9,852 bases of DNA. It comes from Bacteroidales bacterium UBA7569 (lineage in GTDB: Bacteria > Bacteroidota > Bacteroidia > Bacteroidales > Paludibacteraceae). Position numbers and translations under genes: made by a program. The stretch covers positions 1-9,852 of the forward strand of contig DLLF01000039.1 of the NCBI GenBank assembly GCA_002477945.1. The letters are read 5' to 3'. Below are positions 6,664 through 9,852 of the stretch, piece after piece. Numbering within the stretch: position 1 is the stretch's first letter; each line of letters starts with the position of its first letter. The notes beneath the pieces were generated by a model. That model searched no databases, had not been told where the DNA came from, and saw only the letters and a program-made list of their open reading frames with translations.

Positions 6664-7497
6664 CTATAAGTCTTTTACAAGACGGACGGAAAAACCCAGA
6701 TAAAACGGGTCAACGCATTGATTGATGAGATTGTCAATTTCTTCCAGTTCTTCACAGAAAGCGAAATAACGTGCGAGTTCTGTGTTGTATGCAGTGCTTG
6801 ACCAATAAAGACCCATATCGTCAGCATCGTTATAATCGTTGACTTCACGAAAACCTGCTGCGGGGAGAAAAACGGCACCTTCCGCCTCCATCTTTGCCCA
6901 TTGCGAAGCATCATAGATGTTCGACCAATAATCTGCTTCATGGGAACAGTCGATGGTTATGCCATTGGGTGCTTTCCAATTGTCAGGCAAGATGATGAGT
7001 CCGTATTTTTCGACATTGTCGATATTCAATGTTGCAGTACTGACGAGTCTGTCGGCATTGGGGCGTTTTTTGATGAGATATACCCACTCATCATTCGACA
7101 AGGTTCTCCATTGATTGGCTTTGTTCCCTGCGTTGGAGATGACATTCTTGCCCCAATCCGTGAAAGCGGACGGACAATCTTCTATATTTGTAGTTACAAG
7201 AGTAGGGTTGTCTCCTGTTCCCCAATAGAACAAGTCTATCCACCCGTTGTAGGTATCAGATATGTTCCTATTTTCCTCTCCTATAAAGTCGTATTGTTGC
7301 AATGCAAAACGCCATGTTTTGGAAGAAGCGTTGTACTGCAAATTTCCCATAGAGAAATGCACTGTTTTCCCTTTTGCTACGGAAAAGATACCTTCAGAAG
7401 TTCCGTTCTTGATACCGTCGCGTTGAACCTCGTCCTTGTTGCAAGCCGTAAGAATGCAAAGGAATGAAAGACCGATGTAAAGGATATTCTTTTTCAT
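6664..7497 (-). CDS. Lipoprotein with FISUMP-like domain
   Basis: The 277-residue product has a lipoprotein signal: MKKN, a hydrophobic stretch, and the lipobox LTAC with the lipidated Cys19. This places it on the outer membrane or cell surface. The mature part starts with FSVAKGKTVHFSMGNLQY (38-55) and WRFALQQYDFIGE (62-74), then GWIDLFYWGTG (85-95). It later shows FLPAAGFR (210-217), GLYWSST (229-235) and GFSVRLVK (268-275). This series is common in Bacteroidetes surface proteins and resembles the FISUMP domain (Fibrobacter succinogenes major paralogous domain), distantly like the formylglycine-generating and lectin-type folds. No enzymatic residues can be assigned; binding of a glycan or protein is only a guess. 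The gene follows the beta-barrel gene by 37 bases and is probably co-transcribed with it. Confidence 0.85.
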   Translation of the reverse strand: MKKNILYIGLSFLCILTACNKDEVQRDGIKNGTSEGIFSVAKGKTVHFSMGNLQYNASSKTWRFALQQYDFIGEENRNISDTYNGWIDLFYWGTGDNPTLVTTNIEDCPSAFTDWGKNVISNAGNKANQWRTLSNDEWVYLIKKRPNADRLVSTATLNIDNVEKYGLIILPDNWKAPNGITIDCSHEADYWSNIYDASQWAKMEAEGAVFLPAAGFREVNDYNDADDMGLYWSSTAYNTELARYFAFCEELEEIDNLINQCVDPFYLGFSVRLVKDL

Positions 7498-7534
7498 GAC
7501 AGTATATGCTGTTGTATTATTGTTTCTGTTTGTG

Positions 7535-8206
7535 TTAGAAGCAATAACGCATACTTACAGACAATCTCCAGTCGAAAGTATTAAGGCTTGTCTTTGCTTT
7601 CCACTTGATTTCTTCATCCGAATCATTATGTTGGGTTTTGAACAATACGCCATAACCGGGACGAAAATCGAAGGCAAAGGTTACAGGGGCATTGGTCAAA
7701 TTGTACTCCATGCCTGCAAAAGCGTTGATACCGAACTTTCCTCCCATCTTGACAGCACCGGTCTCTTCGTCGTAAGACCAAATTTCCTTGCCACTTGAGA
7801 CATAATGCTTGCCATCTTCTCTGTAGTCGCATTGATACGGTTTTCCAAAACCAATGCTAAGACCTCCACCGACTACAAGATCCAATCCTGTGCTACCTAA
7901 CGACAGATGATAAAGTACATTGGGGTTGTACACAAACTCAACCGTAGAAATGGTTGTATGGTCCGCATGTTCACGTTCTTTTACTGCAGATTCCCCTTCT
8001 GCTTTGAAAGAATAAGCCACCGTTGCTGTTGTTGCCTGGAAGCCGACAACAAGATCGTTTTGCAGAGCAAGTTTGTCAGTAAAGAAATACTTGTAGGTGA
8101 TACCATTGAGACTACCTACGCTCAAGCCGATGCTTTGTTTGTAACCGGTAGCCATCGTTGTGCCGGCAATGAAGATTGCCATAGCGGAAAAGAATAGTTT
8201 TTTCAT
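7535..8206 (-). CDS. Small outer-membrane beta-barrel protein
   Basis: The 223-residue product starts with a signal peptide (MKKLFFSAMAIFIAGTTMA, cleavage near residue 19). The mature chain is a series of short amphipathic strands with Gly and aromatic residues: SIGLSVGSLNGITYKYFFTD (25-44), FVYNPNVLYHLSL (91-103), LVVGGGLSIGFG (110-121), FGINAFAGMEYNL (158-170), VTFAFDFRPGYGVLF (175-189) and FDWRLSVSMRYCF (211-223). It ends in phenylalanine, the usual barrel-insertion signal. A charged loop around 68-85 should be extracellular or disordered. I recognise the general class of small Bacteroidetes barrels but no specific family or cargo. It is first in a two-gene unit with the lipoprotein, a pairing that suggests a barrel and its partner. 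Its start codon overlaps a perfect palindrome, and its likely promoter is about 390 bases upstream. Confidence 0.85.
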   Translation of the reverse strand: MKKLFFSAMAIFIAGTTMATGYKQSIGLSVGSLNGITYKYFFTDKLALQNDLVVGFQATTATVAYSFKAEGESAVKEREHADHTTISTVEFVYNPNVLYHLSLGSTGLDLVVGGGLSIGFGKPYQCDYREDGKHYVSSGKEIWSYDEETGAVKMGGKFGINAFAGMEYNLTNAPVTFAFDFRPGYGVLFKTQHNDSDEEIKWKAKTSLNTFDWRLSVSMRYCF

Positions 8207-8220
8207 AACATATTATGTTA
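8206..8220. promoter_or_regulatory. Perfect 15-base palindrome overlapping the start codon
   Basis: TAACATATTATGTTA is a 7-1-7 perfect inverted repeat whose last base (8206) is the A of the beta-barrel start codon on the minus strand. It could be an operator for a dimeric regulator, or a weak hairpin that limits access of ribosomes to the start. It is AT-rich, so chance is a real alternative. Confidence 0.35.
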
Positions 8221-8592
8221 TTAGGTCGGATCGGAGACACCCTGCCCAATCCTGTGGTACAAAAAAAAGCGTGGTGCCAATATACTTGCCTATTCGTCTC
8301 TGCTTAAAGATTCCGAAAAACCTCTATAACAAGAATAAACAATATGCGCCCACACCTGATATACCGAAAATGCTACGCCATAAGGCGCAGATCATCTTTA
8401 TAATACCACGAGAGCATTTGTTGTATCTTGCTTTGGACGGGACGAGTTGAATTTTGCAGGATTCTATAGTCCCAAAACAAGCATATATAAACGCTTTTAT
8501 TATGTCTGCAAGACCGAGTATTCGGCTATTGAGAGTATAACTTTTGATATTCTTCAATATCAGTCACATTCGCAACTACCTTCCTCATTCTT
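8221..8592 (-). ncRNA. Long structured 5-prime leader or small RNA
   Basis: If the promoter at 8599-8629 is used, RNA begins near 8592 and runs about 385 bases before the beta-barrel ATG. Visible structure includes TGATATT facing AATATCA with a 4-base loop (8545-8562), CCGAGTATTCGG (8514-8525), GGGAC (8439-8443) facing GTCCC (8469-8473), and CGCCATAAGGCG (8376-8387). A possible long-range stem joins 8350-8357 to 8267-8274 and is followed on the minus strand by an uninterrupted run of U (8261-8268), which might act as a terminator or attenuator. No protein frame here has a convincing start. I recognise no known riboswitch class. Confidence 0.35.
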
Positions 8593-8598
8593 GCGTGG

Positions 8599-8629
8599 CA
8601 AAGTTATAACAATGATTTCAAATACACAA
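8599..8629 (-). promoter_or_regulatory. Bacteroidetes sigma-ABfr type promoter for the beta-barrel/lipoprotein unit
   Basis: On the minus strand TTG (8627-8629) is followed by 20 bases and then TAACTTTG (8599-8606), a full match to TTG-N17-23-TAnnTTTG with the same spacing as the other two promoters in this window. It lies just beyond the rpsP terminator, where a new transcript should start. I found no other full match between it and the beta-barrel start codon. Confidence 0.65.
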
Positions 8630-8741
8630 TAATAGTTTAATCTATTTGTCGCAAACCATATAATTCAAGAGATATTCCGTAATCTCTATTGTGCCATATC
8701 CTATTGTTATACTGTGATTTTGTAGTAGTTTTCTTTGAGTT

Positions 8742-8787
8742 GTAAAAATAGAAAGGCTCAAACATCTGTTACGATGTCTGAGCCTTT
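8742..8787 (-). terminator. Intrinsic terminator of rpsP
   Basis: In minus-strand RNA, bases 8787-8773 (AAAGGCTCAGACATC) pair with 8766-8752 (GATGTTTGAGCCTTT) to give a 15-bp stem with one G-U wobble and a 6-base loop. It is followed by C and then UAUUUUU (8750-8744). It begins 20 bases after the rpsP stop. The U-run exists only in the minus direction, which fixes its orientation. Confidence 0.88.
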
Positions 8788-8807
8788 GCTTAAAGACGGA
8801 ACTTTTG

Positions 8808-9344
8808 TTACTCGGCAGAAGTCTCTGCAGGAACCTCCGTCTCCGTAGTTGTTTCAGTGGCAGCGGCAGCCTCAGCAGCCAAAGCTTCTTGCTTTTTCTT
8901 TGCCACTTCGGCAGCTTTTGCCTTGTTCACTTCCACTTCAGCGGCCAAACGCTCCTTGGCGATCTTCTCTTTTTTGGCAGTTTCAGCGTCCGAAATTTTG
9001 CCCGTCTTGGCATCTTTTTCCGCTTTCCATGCAGCGAAACGACGCTCTGCCTCCTCTTCTGAGAATGCGCCCTTCTTAACGCCGCCTTTCAAATGCTTCT
9101 TCAGCATTACGCCTTCGCTTGACAAGATGTTACGAACGGTGTCTGTGGGTTGCGCACCTACCTCTACCCAATACAAAGCGCGTTCAAAATCCAAATCTAC
9201 GGTTGCAGGATTAGTGTTGGGGTTGTAAGAACCGATACGCTCAATGAATTTTCCGTCGCGAGGTGAGCGACTGTCTGCTACTACAATGTGATAGTAAGCA
9301 TAATCTTTGTGGCCATGACGAGCCAAACGAATCTTTGTTGCCAT
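8808..9344 (-). CDS. rpsP: 30S ribosomal protein S16 with extended C-terminal tail
   Basis: S16 is an early-binding protein of the small ribosomal subunit. Residues 1-85 are the conserved domain: MATKIRLARHGHKDYAYYHI at the N-terminus, VVADSRSPRDGKFIERIGSYNP (21-42), and ALYWVEVGAQPTDTVRNILSSEGV (56-79). The usual bacterial length is about 80-90 residues, but this product has 178. Residues about 90-178 form a tail rich in Lys, Ala and Glu, probably helical or coiled coil, ending in a low-complexity Thr/Glu stretch. A tail like this is familiar in Bacteroidetes S16. It is a single-gene unit here: a promoter lies at 9434-9464 and a strong terminator follows the stop. The partners seen in Proteobacteria (rimM, trmD, rplS) are absent. 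Confidence 0.97.
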   Translation of the reverse strand: MATKIRLARHGHKDYAYYHIVVADSRSPRDGKFIERIGSYNPNTNPATVDLDFERALYWVEVGAQPTDTVRNILSSEGVMLKKHLKGGVKKGAFSEEEAERRFAAWKAEKDAKTGKISDAETAKKEKIAKERLAAEVEVNKAKAAEVAKKKQEALAAEAAAATETTTETEVPAETSAE

Positions 9345-9433
9345 TTTTGTTTGTTTTTTGTGAGTTATAACTTCTCTGAGTTACCTACTCGGGTTAATAA
9401 GTAAATGGTTGCGCCTTTTCACGAAAGGCACTG

Positions 9434-9464
9434 CAAAGGTACAACCTTTCTTTGGTTTCTGCAA
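9434..9464 (-). promoter_or_regulatory. Bacteroidetes sigma-ABfr type promoter of rpsP
   Basis: On the minus strand TTG (9462-9464) is followed by 20 bases and then TACCTTTG (9434-9441), a full consensus match. Transcription should start near 9427, giving a leader of about 80 bases that becomes A-rich just before the ATG (ACAAAAAACAAACAAAA), as is common upstream of Bacteroidetes ribosomal genes that lack a Shine-Dalgarno site. Confidence 0.78.
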
Positions 9465-9515
9465 TCTTTCTTCCAAAAATCATGGGCAACCGCATCAAAA
9501 CTACAATAATAACCA

Positions 9516-9852
9516 CTATAGATGAGCGAGCGGATCCACCCGCACTATGGGAAGTCCTCTGCTGTCGGTTCTTATGTTTGCCGTTCCCAAGTGGTCGGAA
9601 TGTGTGTAAAAGACATCTTCTTCCCCGCTGCAGTCTTTCTGTCTCCATTGTGTCAGCGGCTGCAGGAGCAAGTTCTCTTTTGTGTCAACTTCCATATATT
9701 CCAACTCGTCGTTGGTGCCTTTGTACTGCAGTCCGTCTTTCAATTCGCCCTTTATGTCAACGTTTTTGGTCGGATACGCCCTCAAGAGTCCGAACGGATA
9801 CTCCTGCTTGTATCGGGTGTGGAATGTCGTCATTTTCTGTCTCTCTGCCGGC
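9516..9852 (-). CDS. C-terminal end of an RHS-repeat protein, apparently shortened by deletion (cut by window end)
   Basis: The frame is open to the window edge, so the true start lies outside; the ATG at 9831-9833 is probably internal. The only recognisable motif is the RHS/YD-repeat signature VFYTHSDHLGTANIRTDSRG in the last third, close to the usual YHxDHLGS...TDxxG of RHS core proteins. RHS proteins are large surface or secreted shells that often carry a toxic C-terminal domain. In complete members, the motif is followed by roughly 40-60 residues of core (LPFGE..., KERDxETG..., YFGARYY...) before VDPLA. Here GLPIV runs straight into RVDPLAHL and a TAG stop. This suggests an internal deletion joined the two motifs in frame and removed the end of the core, the tip domain and any immunity partner. 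It is likely a non-functional remnant. The region before the motif (KNVDIKGELKDGLQYKGTND) has no match I can name. Confidence 0.7.
   Translation of the reverse strand, partial: PAERQKMTTFHTRYKQEYPFGLLRAYPTKNVDIKGELKDGLQYKGTNDELEYMEVDTKENLLLQPLTQWRQKDCSGEEDVFYTHSDHLGTANIRTDSRGLPIVRVDPLAHL

Noticed and set aside
6901..7467. 188-codon plus-strand open frame opposite the lipoprotein gene
   Set aside because: Antisense shadow: the minus-strand frame has a signal sequence, lipobox and domain motifs, while this one has none.
8267..8357. Long-range stem plus U-run as a firm intrinsic terminator
   Set aside because: The 8-bp stem includes wobbles and encloses about 75 bases, so I keep it only as a possibility within the leader entry.
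8324..8557. 77-codon minus-strand frame in the leader of the beta-barrel gene
   Set aside because: It needs a TTG start lying inside a hairpin, has no recognisable motif, and is better explained as leader RNA, although a remnant cannot be excluded.
9394..9648. 84-codon minus-strand frame between rpsP and the RHS remnant
   Set aside because: It overlaps the RHS frame in another register and runs through the rpsP promoter; composition is not protein-like.
1..9852. CRISPR arrays, tRNA or rRNA genes, insertion sequences
   Set aside because: No regularly spaced repeats, cloverleaf-like sequences, ribosomal RNA motifs or transposase frames were found on either strand.

Overview
The window looks like a chromosomal segment from a Bacteroidales bacterium (Bacteroides, Phocaeicola or Prevotella type). 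Four things point there: lpxC and fabZ are fused into one gene, ribosomal protein S16 carries a long charged C-terminal tail, the promoters have the Bacteroidetes form TTG-N20-TAnnTTTG with little Shine-Dalgarno signal, and the accessory proteins (small outer-membrane barrels, a FISUMP-like lipoprotein, an RHS remnant) are typical of this group. Every gene I can support lies on the minus strand, so transcription runs from high to low coordinates.

Region A (6282 down to 1) appears to be one tightly packed six-gene operon behind a single good promoter (6252-6282). In order of transcription it holds an outer-membrane beta-barrel protein, an HD-domain phosphohydrolase that starts with TTG, lpxD, the lpxC/fabZ fusion, lpxA, and glnS, which is cut by the window start. 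Gaps are 35, 25, -1, 27 and 20 bases. LpxA, LpxC and LpxD are the first acyl-chain steps of lipid A synthesis, and FabZ supplies the fatty-acid elongation step that competes for the same 3-hydroxyacyl-ACP. The operon therefore joins outer-membrane building to a predicted nucleotide hydrolase and to glutaminyl-tRNA charging.

Region B (6283-6660) has no ordinary gene. It holds several inverted repeats, a GC-rich 90-base open frame (6452-6541), and a long hairpin (6594-6660) that pairs fully only in minus-strand RNA, starting three bases after a lipoprotein stop codon.

Region C (6664-8206) is a two-gene unit: an outer-membrane beta-barrel protein followed by a lipoprotein. Its likely promoter (8599-8629) lies about 390 bases upstream of the first start codon. 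The transcript would carry a long structured leader, or a separate small RNA.

Region D (8742-9464) is rpsP with its own promoter and an intrinsic terminator. Region E (9516-9852) is the end of an RHS-repeat protein that seems to have lost its C-terminal core through an internal deletion.

I see no tRNA, rRNA, CRISPR array, insertion sequence or phage gene. The best candidates for something undescribed are the two structured intergenic stretches (6366-6660 and about 8206-8592).
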